A stretch of DNA of 64,000 bases from Mycolicibacterium chubuense (GTDB taxonomy: Bacteria > Actinomycetota > Actinomycetes > Mycobacteriales > Mycobacteriaceae), in the NCBI RefSeq assembly GCF_001044255.1, contig NZ_JYNX01000034.1:139686-203685 (forward strand). The letters are read 5' to 3'. Positions 55,321-62,801 of the stretch are shown here, one piece after another (positions within the stretch are counted from its first letter, which is position 1; every line of letters starts with the position of its first letter). Below the pieces are notes generated by a model, which searched no databases, was not told the DNA's origin, and saw only the letters and a list, made by a program, of their open reading frames with translations. A program made the translations under genes and the position numbers.

Positions 55321-56499
55321 GTGAGTGTGACCATCGATCAGGCCGCGACGCGCGGACTCCGCGACGCCCTGCCGGCGCTGCTCTCGCTGGCGCTGGCCTC
55401 GTGCCTGGCGGTGACCACGGAGATGCTCCCGGTGGGCCTGCTGCCCGACCTCGGCGCGGCGTTCGGGGTGTCGGACGCCACGACCGGCCTCCTCGTCGGG
55501 CTGTACGCGGTGATGGTGGCCGTGTTCGCGGTGCCGCTGACGATGGTCACCTCGCGGTTCGCCCGCAAGCCGCTGCTGATGGCCACCGTGGCGGGGTACG
55601 CGGTGAGCAATGCCGCGGTCGCCCTGGCGCCGTCGTTCGCGGTCGTCGCGGCGGGCCGGACCGTCGGCGGTCTCACCCACGCCCTGTTCTTCTCGCTGCT
55701 GATCGGGTACACGCCACGGCTGGTGTCCCGGGCACTCGTGGGCAGAGCGCTGGCGATCGCAGGATGCGGCGTCTCGGCCGGCCTGGTGCTCGGCGTGCCG
55801 CTGCTGACGTCACTCGGCGCGGCCACCGGCTGGCGCACGCCGTTCGCGGCGCTCGCCGTCGCGGCCGTCGGCACCCTCGCGTGGATCGGCGCCGTGCTAC
55901 CGGGCGTAGCCAACACCAGCGAAACCGGAGCACGCGAGCCGGGCCGTCGCGGCCGGCTGGTGGCCGTGTCGGCGTCCAACATGCTCGTGTTCATCGGACA
56001 TTTCACCGCCTACACCTTCATCAGCCTGCTGCTCATCGGCAGCGGCGTGGATGCGGCGTTCATCGGCCCGATCCTGCTCGGGTGCGGCGCCTGCGGGCTG
56101 ATCGGACTGTGGTACGCGGGCCGCGGCCTGGATCGCAATCCGCGCCGAACCACGCTGATCATCCTCTGCGTCACGATGATCGCGGTGGCCGTGCTGGGTG
56201 TCGCGTGGCCGGTGATGGCCGGCGTGCTGGCCGCGACGGCGATCTGGTGCGGCGCGTTCGGCGGGGTGCCGTCGCTGTATCAGGCGTGCGCGGTGCGCAC
56301 CCACGCGGTGTCGCCCGAACGCGCGGGGGCCTGGGTCAACGCCACGTCGAACGTGGGAATCGCCGGTGGATCGGCCATCGGCGCCGCGCTACTCGAGACC
56401 GCCGGCCTGGGCGTGCTCCCCTGGGTCGCCATCGCACTGATCGGCGCGGGCACCGCCGTCGTCGCACTGTCCCGCAATGCCTTTCCGGCTCAGCCGTAG
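55321..56499 (+). CDS. MFS exporter, AraJ/SotB-like DHA1 family
   Basis: 392 residues with about 12 transmembrane segments. The N-terminal LSLALASCLAVTTEMLPVGLLPDLGAAFGVSDATTGLLVGLYA matches the AraJ/SotB-type sugar-efflux DHA1 branch, and MVTSRFARKPLL is the motif-A loop. It is divergent from a ROK regulator, which supports export of a sugar or sugar-like compound. The substrate is unknown. It starts with GTG, leaderless by position of its -10. Confidence 0.86.
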   Translation: MSVTIDQAATRGLRDALPALLSLALASCLAVTTEMLPVGLLPDLGAAFGVSDATTGLLVGLYAVMVAVFAVPLTMVTSRFARKPLLMATVAGYAVSNAAVALAPSFAVVAAGRTVGGLTHALFFSLLIGYTPRLVSRALVGRALAIAGCGVSAGLVLGVPLLTSLGAATGWRTPFAALAVAAVGTLAWIGAVLPGVANTSETGAREPGRRGRLVAVSASNMLVFIGHFTAYTFISLLLIGSGVDAAFIGPILLGCGACGLIGLWYAGRGLDRNPRRTTLIILCVTMIAVAVLGVAWPVMAGVLAATAIWCGAFGGVPSLYQACAVRTHAVSPERAGAWVNATSNVGIAGGSAIGAALLETAGLGVLPWVAIALIGAGTAVVALSRNAFPAQP

Positions 56500-56500
56500 G

Positions 56501-57172
56501 TCAGCCCGCGGCGTTGGGCCGCAGCGGCGGACAGTTGCCCTGCGCGTCGGCGGCGAGCTCGAAGTGCCAGATCTCGTTGGCGTAGATCTGGCACAGCCCG
56601 AACTGCCTTCCGTTGGCGATCAGCCACTGATCCGCCTCGGGCGGACCGATGTCGATGGCCTGACCGGTGACGTGCTTGGACACCTCGGGGGTCGCGACGA
56701 ACTGCGCGGCCGCCGCGACGCTGCCGTAGGTCCCCACCGCGTCGTCGAACAGCCTCTGCTGGAAGCCTTTCGAGCGCCAGCCCGAGGTGACGCGCAGCTC
56801 GATACCCGCGGCCTCGGCGGCCCGCGCGGCGTTCTGCACAGCGGTCAGCAGTGCCGGATCGATCTGCGAGAGAATCGGATTCGTGACATCGAACGGTGAG
56901 AGTGTGGTGCCGTCGGGCAGCCAGCCGCCGGTGGTGTCGACAGCGGCGGGACCGATCACCAGCTGATCACCGGGCGGGGGCGGCGTCACCGGCTCGGGCG
57001 GCGGCGGGGGCAGTTCGATGCTGGTCTGGACGAGCATCACCTCGGGTGACTGGCCGCACGCCGTCAGCGCGAACGCCAGCGCTCCGCCGAGCGCCGCGAG
57101 CGTGCGCGGAATGCCGGAACGGCGCGGCGTGTCGCGTGCAGACCCGCACGCTCGCGGGGAAACGGGATTCAC
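56501..57172 (-). CDS. VanY-type D-alanyl-D-alanine carboxypeptidase lipoprotein (M15)
   Basis: 223 residues. The signal peptide ends in the lipobox LTAC (about residues 36-39) and a Pro-rich linker follows. The M15 domain has the zinc/catalytic motif SKHVTGQAIDIG (S-x-H-x2-G-x-A-x-D) near residue 165 and EIWHFE near 202 with the second His. It should trim the terminal D-Ala of peptidoglycan stem peptides, tethered outside the cytoplasmic membrane. No vanRS or vanHAX genes are nearby, so a housekeeping role is more likely than vancomycin resistance. Its start overlaps the VOC gene's stop by 4 bases. Confidence 0.87.
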   Translation of the reverse strand: MNPVSPRACGSARDTPRRSGIPRTLAALGGALAFALTACGQSPEVMLVQTSIELPPPPPEPVTPPPPGDQLVIGPAAVDTTGGWLPDGTTLSPFDVTNPILSQIDPALLTAVQNAARAAEAAGIELRVTSGWRSKGFQQRLFDDAVGTYGSVAAAAQFVATPEVSKHVTGQAIDIGPPEADQWLIANGRQFGLCQIYANEIWHFELAADAQGNCPPLRPNAAG

Positions 57173-57519
57173 TCGTCGGCTGCCAGGATGCAGAACTCGT
57201 TGCCCTCGGGGTCGGCGAGCACCACCCAGCTCTCGTCACCCTGACCGATATCCACCCGGCGCGCTCCGAGCTCCAGCACGCGGGCGACCTCGGCGTCCTG
57301 GTCGTCGGGGGTGAAGTCGAAGTGGATCCGGTTCTTCACCACCTTCTCGTCCGGCACGGCGAGGAACAGCCAGTCCGGGCCGGCGCCCGCCGGGGCGCGC
57401 AGCGCGACGTCGCCGTCGTCGGTGTCCTCGGCCGGCCAGCCCAGGACTCGGGCCCACCAGGCCGCCAGCGCCTGCGTGTCGTGAGCGTCGATGCACACCT
57501 CGGAGAACCTCAGACCCAT
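57169..57519 (-). CDS. VOC-family (glyoxalase/dioxygenase-fold) protein
   Basis: A 116-residue single VOC domain. FSEVCIDAHDTQALAAWWARVLGWP at the N-terminus and NRIHFDFTPDD and GNEFCILA later match the Glyoxalase_6 / SnoaL-like glyoxalase layout of small actinobacterial proteins. The reaction is unknown. It overlaps fadD36 by 10 bases on one side and the VanY-like gene by 4 on the other, so the three minus-strand genes are one coupled set. Confidence 0.83.
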   Translation of the reverse strand: MGLRFSEVCIDAHDTQALAAWWARVLGWPAEDTDDGDVALRAPAGAGPDWLFLAVPDEKVVKNRIHFDFTPDDQDAEVARVLELGARRVDIGQGDESWVVLADPEGNEFCILAADE

Positions 57520-58925
57520 TGCAGCAGTTCCTTCTTCAAGACCTTCCCCATCGCGTTGCGTGGCAGGGCGTCCACGACGCGGACCTCACGCGGTCGCTTG
57601 TGCACCGAAAGCTGCTGTGCGACATGATTGATCAACTCCTCGGGGGCTGCATCGCCGACCACGAACGCGACGATCCGTTGCCCGAGGTCGGCGTCGGGCG
57701 CCCCGATGACCGCGGCCTCGGCCACCCCGGAATGACCGAGGAGCACGGTCTCGATCTCGCCCGCACCGATCCGGAAGCCGCCGCTCTTGATCAGGTCGAC
57801 CGACGCGCGGCCCACGATGCGGTGCATCCCGCCCGCGTCGATCACCGCGACATCGCCGGTGTGGTACCAGCCGTCGGCGTCCAGCACCTCGGCAGTGGCG
57901 TCGGGGCGATTCAGATAGCCGTCGAACAGCGTGGGGCTCTGCAGGTGCAGCGCCCCGATGCTCTCGCCGTCGTGCGGCACGGCGGTGCCGTCCTCGGCGA
58001 CCAGTCGGGTGGTGACCCCCTCGAGCGGCAGCCCGACCCAGCCGGGACGGCGCTCCCCGGCGGCCAGGGTGCTCAGCGTGATCAGAGCTTCGGTACTGCC
58101 GTACCGTTCCACCGGCTGGTGGCCGCTGAGCGCGGCCAGCCCGTCGAACACCGGCACGGGCAGCGGCGCACTGCCCGAGACCAGCAGCCGGGCCGGCGCC
58201 AGCGCGCGGGCGGCGTCGCCGTCGGCGACGATCCGCGACCAGACGGTGGGCACGCCGAACACCAGCGACCCGCCCCCGGCCACGGCCTGCGCGTAGTTCT
58301 CCGGCGTGGGCTTGCCGGTGTGGACGAAGCGGTTGCCGACCCGCAGCGATCCCAGCAGGCCCAGCACCAGGCCGTGCACGTGGTACAGCGGCAGCCCGTG
58401 AACAAGGGTGTCCTCGGCCGTCCACTGCCACGCCGCGGCGAGCATGTCCAGGTCGGCGGCGATCGCCCGGCGGCTGAGCAGCACGCCCTTGGGCAGGCCG
58501 GTGGTGCCGGAGGTGTAGACGATCAGCGCGGTGGCGTCCGGTGGCGGTTCGGCGTAGCGGTGCCAGGACCGCGCGTGCAGCCGCACCGGAATGTGCGCCA
58601 AGCCGTCGGTGTCGTCGGGCCGTTCGCCCAGCCATGCCTGGGCGCCGGAGTCGGTGAGGATGTGTCGGCGCTCGGCGGCGCCCACGTCGGCGGGCACGGG
58701 GACGACGGGCACCCCGGCGATCAGGCAGCCGACGACGGCGAGCACCGTGGTCGGTGTCGGGCGGGCCAGCACGGCGACCGCGGCGGCGCCACCCACCCGT
58801 TCGGCGACCGAGGTGGCCGCGCCCACCAGATCGCTGCGACTGAGCGTCACGCCGTCGATGCGCACGGCGTCGTCGATGTCGGCGCCCGCGGCGACGGCCG
58901 CGGGGTTCAGGGAGGCCAGCAGCAC
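57510..58925 (-). CDS. fadD36: Fatty-acyl-CoA synthetase FadD36
   Basis: 471 residues (Rv1193 is 473). The AMP-binding P-loop is LIVYTSGTTGLPKGVLLS near residue 115. Later motifs include RYGSTEALI, WYHTGDVAVID and GRASVDLIKSGGFRIGAGEIE; the catalytic Lys near the C-terminus lies in PRNAMGKVLKKEL. The enzyme is a stand-alone short acyl-CoA synthetase without membrane domain; chain-length preference is unknown. GTG 58925 was chosen to match the start of homologues (LLASLNPA); a longer frame is not supported. Confidence 0.91.
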   Translation of the reverse strand: MLLASLNPAAVAAGADIDDAVRIDGVTLSRSDLVGAATSVAERVGGAAAVAVLARPTPTTVLAVVGCLIAGVPVVPVPADVGAAERRHILTDSGAQAWLGERPDDTDGLAHIPVRLHARSWHRYAEPPPDATALIVYTSGTTGLPKGVLLSRRAIAADLDMLAAAWQWTAEDTLVHGLPLYHVHGLVLGLLGSLRVGNRFVHTGKPTPENYAQAVAGGGSLVFGVPTVWSRIVADGDAARALAPARLLVSGSAPLPVPVFDGLAALSGHQPVERYGSTEALITLSTLAAGERRPGWVGLPLEGVTTRLVAEDGTAVPHDGESIGALHLQSPTLFDGYLNRPDATAEVLDADGWYHTGDVAVIDAGGMHRIVGRASVDLIKSGGFRIGAGEIETVLLGHSGVAEAAVIGAPDADLGQRIVAFVVGDAAPEELINHVAQQLSVHKRPREVRVVDALPRNAMGKVLKKELLQWV

Positions 58926-58948
58926 GAGAACTGAGGCTACCCGCCGGT

Positions 58949-58960
58949 CATACTGATGCG
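58949..58960 (+). promoter_or_regulatory. Leaderless-type -10 before the Nudix gene
   Basis: CATACT (58949-58954), 6 bases before the ATG. The surrounding CATACTGATGC also precedes the DUF4126 gene with identical spacing. Confidence 0.4.
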
Positions 58961-59497
58961 ATGGATTCGATCCGGGCGCTCGCCTCCCGCCAGGTGTACC
59001 AGAACAACTGGTTGACGATCCGTGAGGACGACATCCGCAGGCCCGACGGCAGCAGCGGCATCTACGCGGTGGTCGACAAGCCGACGTACGCGCTGGTGAT
59101 CCCCCGTGACGGGGACCGGTTCCATCTGGTGGAGCAGTTCCGCTATCCGCTGGGGTTGCGGCGCTGGGAGTTTCCGCAGGGCACCGCGCCCGACCGGGCC
59201 GATCTCGAGCCGGCCGCGCTGGCGGCCCGCGAACTGCGCGAGGAGACCGGCCTGACCGCGGCATCGCTGGTCGAACTCGGCATGCTCGACGTCGCGCCCG
59301 GGATGAGCAGCCAACGAGGTCGGGTCTTCCTGGCCACCGGGATCGTCGAGGGGCCGCACGACCGCGAACACGAGGAGCAGGACATGCGCAGCGCGTGGTT
59401 CGAGCGCGCCGAGATCGAACAGATGATGCGCGACGGCGTGATCACCGACGCGCAGTCGATGGCCGCCTGGACGCTGCTGCTGCTCGCGGGACACTGA
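58961..59497 (+). CDS. Nudix hydrolase (ADP-ribose/ADP-sugar pyrophosphatase-like)
   Basis: 178 residues. The Nudix box reads GTAPDRADLEPAALAARELREETGL; the REL-R-EE-T-G-L core that binds the metal is intact, but the upstream Glu is one residue nearer to the Arg than in the standard consensus. FHLVEQFRYPLGLRRWEFPQG is typical of ADP-ribose or ADP-sugar pyrophosphatases. It may clear ADP-sugars or protect against toxic nucleotides. It is divergent from fadD36 across 35 bases. Confidence 0.88.
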   Translation: MDSIRALASRQVYQNNWLTIREDDIRRPDGSSGIYAVVDKPTYALVIPRDGDRFHLVEQFRYPLGLRRWEFPQGTAPDRADLEPAALAARELREETGLTAASLVELGMLDVAPGMSSQRGRVFLATGIVEGPHDREHEEQDMRSAWFERAEIEQMMRDGVITDAQSMAAWTLLLLAGH

Positions 59498-59617
59498 CGC
59501 GCGCCGGCGAGACCAACCCGTGACGCAACCGTGCCCGTGGGTGTCGTGTCGAAGGGCCACCGCGGGGTCCCGGACCGATACGTTGCAGAGGTCACTGGAG
59601 AACCATTGCGAGGGACC

Positions 59618-60112
59618 ATGTCTGCCCGACGGAGTGCACTGGCGGCGGCGACGCTCGTCGCGGCGGCCTGTGTCTGCCCCGGTGCCACCGCCGCGGCGGC
59701 GCCGCCGGAGTGGAGTGGGCGCTACACGGTGATCACCTTCGCGTCGAACAAGCTGGGCACCAGCATCGCGGCCCGCCAGCCCGAACCGGATTTTCGTGCG
59801 CAGTACACCTTCAGCACCTCGTGCGCGGGCACCTGCGTGGCGACCGCGAAAGACGGTCCCGCGCCGAGCAATCCGACGATCCCCCAGCCGAGCCGGTACA
59901 CGTGGGACGGCAAGCAGTGGGTGTTCAACTACAACTGGCAGTGGGAGTGTTTCCGCGGCGACGACGTGCCGCGCGAGTACGCCCCGGCGCGCTCACTGGT
60001 GTTCTACGCACCGACGCTGGACGGCTCGATGTACGGCAGCTGGCGCACCGAGATCCTCGACGGCATCTGCAAGGGCACCGTGGTGATGCCCGTCGCCGCC
60101 TATCCGGCCTGA
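59618..60112 (+). CDS. Exported hypothetical protein
   Basis: 164 residues. The N-terminus has SARRSALAAATLVAAACVC, a signal peptide, with likely cleavage after the Ala run near residue 30. Cys residues in the signal do not form a standard lipobox. The mature part is strand-rich and carries four Cys (CAGTC, ECFR, ICKG), likely paired outside the cell. I do not recognise the family. The GAGGGACC before ATG 59618 is a fair ribosome site. Its stop lies 13 bases inside the convergent pruB gene. Confidence 0.7.
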   Translation: MSARRSALAAATLVAAACVCPGATAAAAPPEWSGRYTVITFASNKLGTSIAARQPEPDFRAQYTFSTSCAGTCVATAKDGPAPSNPTIPQPSRYTWDGKQWVFNYNWQWECFRGDDVPREYAPARSLVFYAPTLDGSMYGSWRTEILDGICKGTVVMPVAAYPA

Positions 60113-61074
60113 GCGCGCCGCTCGGTCAACGCCCGCAGGAAGAACGTCAGATTGGCCGGCCGCTCGGCGAGCCTGCGCACGAAGTAGCCGTACCACTGCG
60201 AGCCGAACGGCACGTACACCCGCACGTGGTTGCCCTCGTCGGCCAGCCGGCGCTGCTCGCCGTCGCGGATTCCGTAGAGCATCTGGTACTCGAAATCGTC
60301 GGTGCTGCGTTGATTCTCGCGGACCATCGGCGCCACCGCGGCGATGATCTCCGGATCGTGTGAGGCCACCATCGGGTAGCCGCGGCCGGCCATCAGGATG
60401 CGCAGACACCCCAGGTAGGAGTCGGTGATCTGGTCGGTGTCGCGGTAGGCCACCGACGCCGGCTCGTCATAAGCGCCCTTGCACAACCTGATTCGGGCCC
60501 CCGAGGCCGCAAACTCCGAGCAGTCGGCCTTGGTCCGCTTGAGGTAGGCCTGCAGCACGGTGCCCACCCACTCGAAGTCGACCCGCAGGTCCCGCACGAT
60601 CGACAGCGTCGAATCCGTCGTGGTGTGGTCCTCCGCGTCCACGGTCACCCACACCCCGGCGCGGTGCGCGGCTTCGCAGATGGTGCGCGCGTTCTCCAGG
60701 GCGATCTTCTCGCCGTCGTGCGGCAATGCCTGCCCGAGGGCGGAGAGCTTCAGTGACACCTCGAGCGGACGCACCCGCGGCTCCGCCGCCTCCGACCGGC
60801 CGGCGAGCGCGGCGAGCAGGCCCAGGTACGCCTGGACCGTCGCATCGGCGGCATCGGCGTCGGTGACGTCCTCGCCGAGGTAGTCGATCGACACCAGCCG
60901 GGACGAATCCCGCAGCGCGACAATCGCCGTCATCACGTCGTCGAGTCCTTCACCCGGCACGAAGCGGTGCACCACCCGCCGGGTCAGCGGGACCCGTTCG
61001 GCGGCGCGGCGCAGGCCGTCCTGCTTGGCGGCGGCCAGGATGACCGGTCGCGCGAACTGTCCGAACACGCCCAT
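60100..61074 (-). CDS. pruB: Proline dehydrogenase (monofunctional)
   Basis: 324 residues, an FAD-dependent beta8/alpha8-barrel enzyme oxidising L-proline to pyrroline-5-carboxylate. VSLKLSALGQ, VTVDAEDHTTTD, RIRLCKGAYDEP (flavin-binding Lys), MVASHDP, FEYQMLYGIRD and the substrate-binding tail YFVRRLAERP are all present. It is the second gene of pruA-pruB, beginning 3 bases after the pruA stop, so transcription and translation are likely joint. Homologue: Rv1188 (also called PutB). Confidence 0.95.
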   Translation of the reverse strand: MGVFGQFARPVILAAAKQDGLRRAAERVPLTRRVVHRFVPGEGLDDVMTAIVALRDSSRLVSIDYLGEDVTDADAADATVQAYLGLLAALAGRSEAAEPRVRPLEVSLKLSALGQALPHDGEKIALENARTICEAAHRAGVWVTVDAEDHTTTDSTLSIVRDLRVDFEWVGTVLQAYLKRTKADCSEFAASGARIRLCKGAYDEPASVAYRDTDQITDSYLGCLRILMAGRGYPMVASHDPEIIAAVAPMVRENQRSTDDFEYQMLYGIRDGEQRRLADEGNHVRVYVPFGSQWYGYFVRRLAERPANLTFFLRALTERRAQAG

Positions 61075-61077
61075 GAC

Positions 61078-62706
61078 TCAGCCCTCCATGTGGGGATAGG
61101 TGTGGTGGGTGGGGGGGACGAAGGTCTCCTTGATGGAGCGGGCCGACGTCCACCGCGTCAGGTTCAGCGCCGAACCGGCCTTGTCGTTGGTGCCCGAGGC
61201 CCGTGAGCCGCCGAAGGGCTGCTGGCCCACGACGGCGCCGGTCGGCTTGTCGTTGACGTAGAAGTTGCCCGCCGCGTGCCGGAGTCGCTGCTGCGCGGTG
61301 AGCACCGCGGCGCGGTCGTTGGCGATCACCGCACCGGTCAGCGCGTACCGGGCCCCGCCGTCGACGACGTCGAGGATGCGGTCGTAGTCGTCGTCGGGGT
61401 AGACGTGCACGGCCAGCAGCGGCCCGAAGTACTCGGTCGAGAACGCCTCGTCGGTCGGATCATCGGACAGCAGCACGGTGGGGCGGACGAAATAGCCTTC
61501 GCTGTCGTCGTATTCGCCGCCGGCGGCCAGCGTGACACCCGCCGCGCCCTTGGCCCGCTCGATCGCGGCCACGTTCTTGGCGAACGCCCGCTCGTCGATC
61601 AGCGCGCCGCCGAAGTTGGTCAGGTCGGTGACGTCGCCGTAGCGCAGCGCTTCGGTGGCGCCGAGGAAGTCGTCGCCCATCTGCTGCCACACCGAGCGCG
61701 CGACGTAGGCCCGCGATGCGGCCGAGCACTTCTGCCCCTGGTAGTCGAACGCACCGCGAATCAGGGCGGTACGCAACACATCCGGATGCGCGGATGCGTG
61801 GGCGACGACGAAGTCCTTGCCGCCGGTCTCCCCGACCAGCCGCGGGTAGGTGTCGTAGCGGTCGATGTGGGTGCCGACCTCGCGCCACAGGTGCTGGAAC
61901 GTCGCGGTGGACCCGGTGAAGTGGATGCCCGCCAGCCGCGGGTCGGCCAGCGCGACGTCGGACACTGCCTTGCCGTCACCGGCGACGAGGTTGATGACCC
62001 CCGGCGGCAGGCCGGCCGCCTCGAGCAGCTGCATGGTCATGTACGCCGCGAACGTCTGCGTGGGCGACGGCTTCCACACCACGGTGTTGCCCATCAGAGC
62101 GGGTGCGGTGGGCAGGTTGCCGGCGATCGCGGTGAAGTTGAACGGGGTGATCGCGTAGACGAAGCCCTCGAGCGGGCGGTGATCGGTGCGGTTCCACACC
62201 CCGTGTCCGCTGACGGGTTGCTCGGCGAGGATCTGCCGGGCGAACGCGACGTTGAACCGCCAGAAGTCGACGAGCTCGCACGGCGCGTCGATCTCGGCCT
62301 GGTAGGCGGACTTGGACTGGCCGAGCATCGTGGCGGCGGCGATCTTCTCACGCCACGGTCCGGCGAGCAGGTCGGCCGCGCGCAGGAACACCGCGGCGCG
62401 CTCGTCGAACGGGGTGGCCTCCCAGTCGGCCTTGGCGGCGAGCGCGGCCTCGACGGCGGCGGTGGCGTCGGCGTGGTCGGCGTTGGTCAGCGTGCCCAGC
62501 CGCGCGGCGTGCCGGTGCGGCTGCACGACGTCGATACGCTCGCCGGCACCCATGCGGTGCCGGCCGCCGATGACGTGCGGCAGGTCGATCGGGTCGGCGG
62601 CGAGCCGGGTCAGTGCGTCGAGCAGCCTCGCGCGTTCCGGGGAACCGGGGGCGAAGTCCCCGACCGGCTCGTTGGCGGGCAGCGGTACGTCGGTGATCGC
62701 ATCCAT
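61078..62706 (-). CDS. pruA: L-glutamate gamma-semialdehyde dehydrogenase (P5C dehydrogenase)
   Basis: 542 residues of the aldehyde dehydrogenase superfamily. The catalytic Cys is in YQGQKCSAASRAYV near residue 325 and the general-base Glu in VGETGGKDFVVAHA near residue 290. It converts glutamate semialdehyde from proline oxidation to glutamate with NAD+. ATG 62706 gives the same length as Rv1187 (543). It is the first gene of the proline-utilisation operon and divergent from the regulator pruC across 95 bases. Confidence 0.95.
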   Translation of the reverse strand: MDAITDVPLPANEPVGDFAPGSPERARLLDALTRLAADPIDLPHVIGGRHRMGAGERIDVVQPHRHAARLGTLTNADHADATAAVEAALAAKADWEATPFDERAAVFLRAADLLAGPWREKIAAATMLGQSKSAYQAEIDAPCELVDFWRFNVAFARQILAEQPVSGHGVWNRTDHRPLEGFVYAITPFNFTAIAGNLPTAPALMGNTVVWKPSPTQTFAAYMTMQLLEAAGLPPGVINLVAGDGKAVSDVALADPRLAGIHFTGSTATFQHLWREVGTHIDRYDTYPRLVGETGGKDFVVAHASAHPDVLRTALIRGAFDYQGQKCSAASRAYVARSVWQQMGDDFLGATEALRYGDVTDLTNFGGALIDERAFAKNVAAIERAKGAAGVTLAAGGEYDDSEGYFVRPTVLLSDDPTDEAFSTEYFGPLLAVHVYPDDDYDRILDVVDGGARYALTGAVIANDRAAVLTAQQRLRHAAGNFYVNDKPTGAVVGQQPFGGSRASGTNDKAGSALNLTRWTSARSIKETFVPPTHHTYPHMEG

Positions 62707-62801
62707 GTGCCCAAGCATGCCCACTTCGGCCGCGTTATCCGATGGCCGATCGAACAACACCTGGCAGACTTGTTGGTTGGATCACACAAGAGGGAGGCGC
62801 C

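Noticed and set aside
56501-57172. Vancomycin-resistance cluster suggested by the VanY-like protein
   Set aside because: No vanHAX, vanRS or vanZ genes are nearby, and M15 carboxypeptidase lipoproteins are common in mycobacteria.
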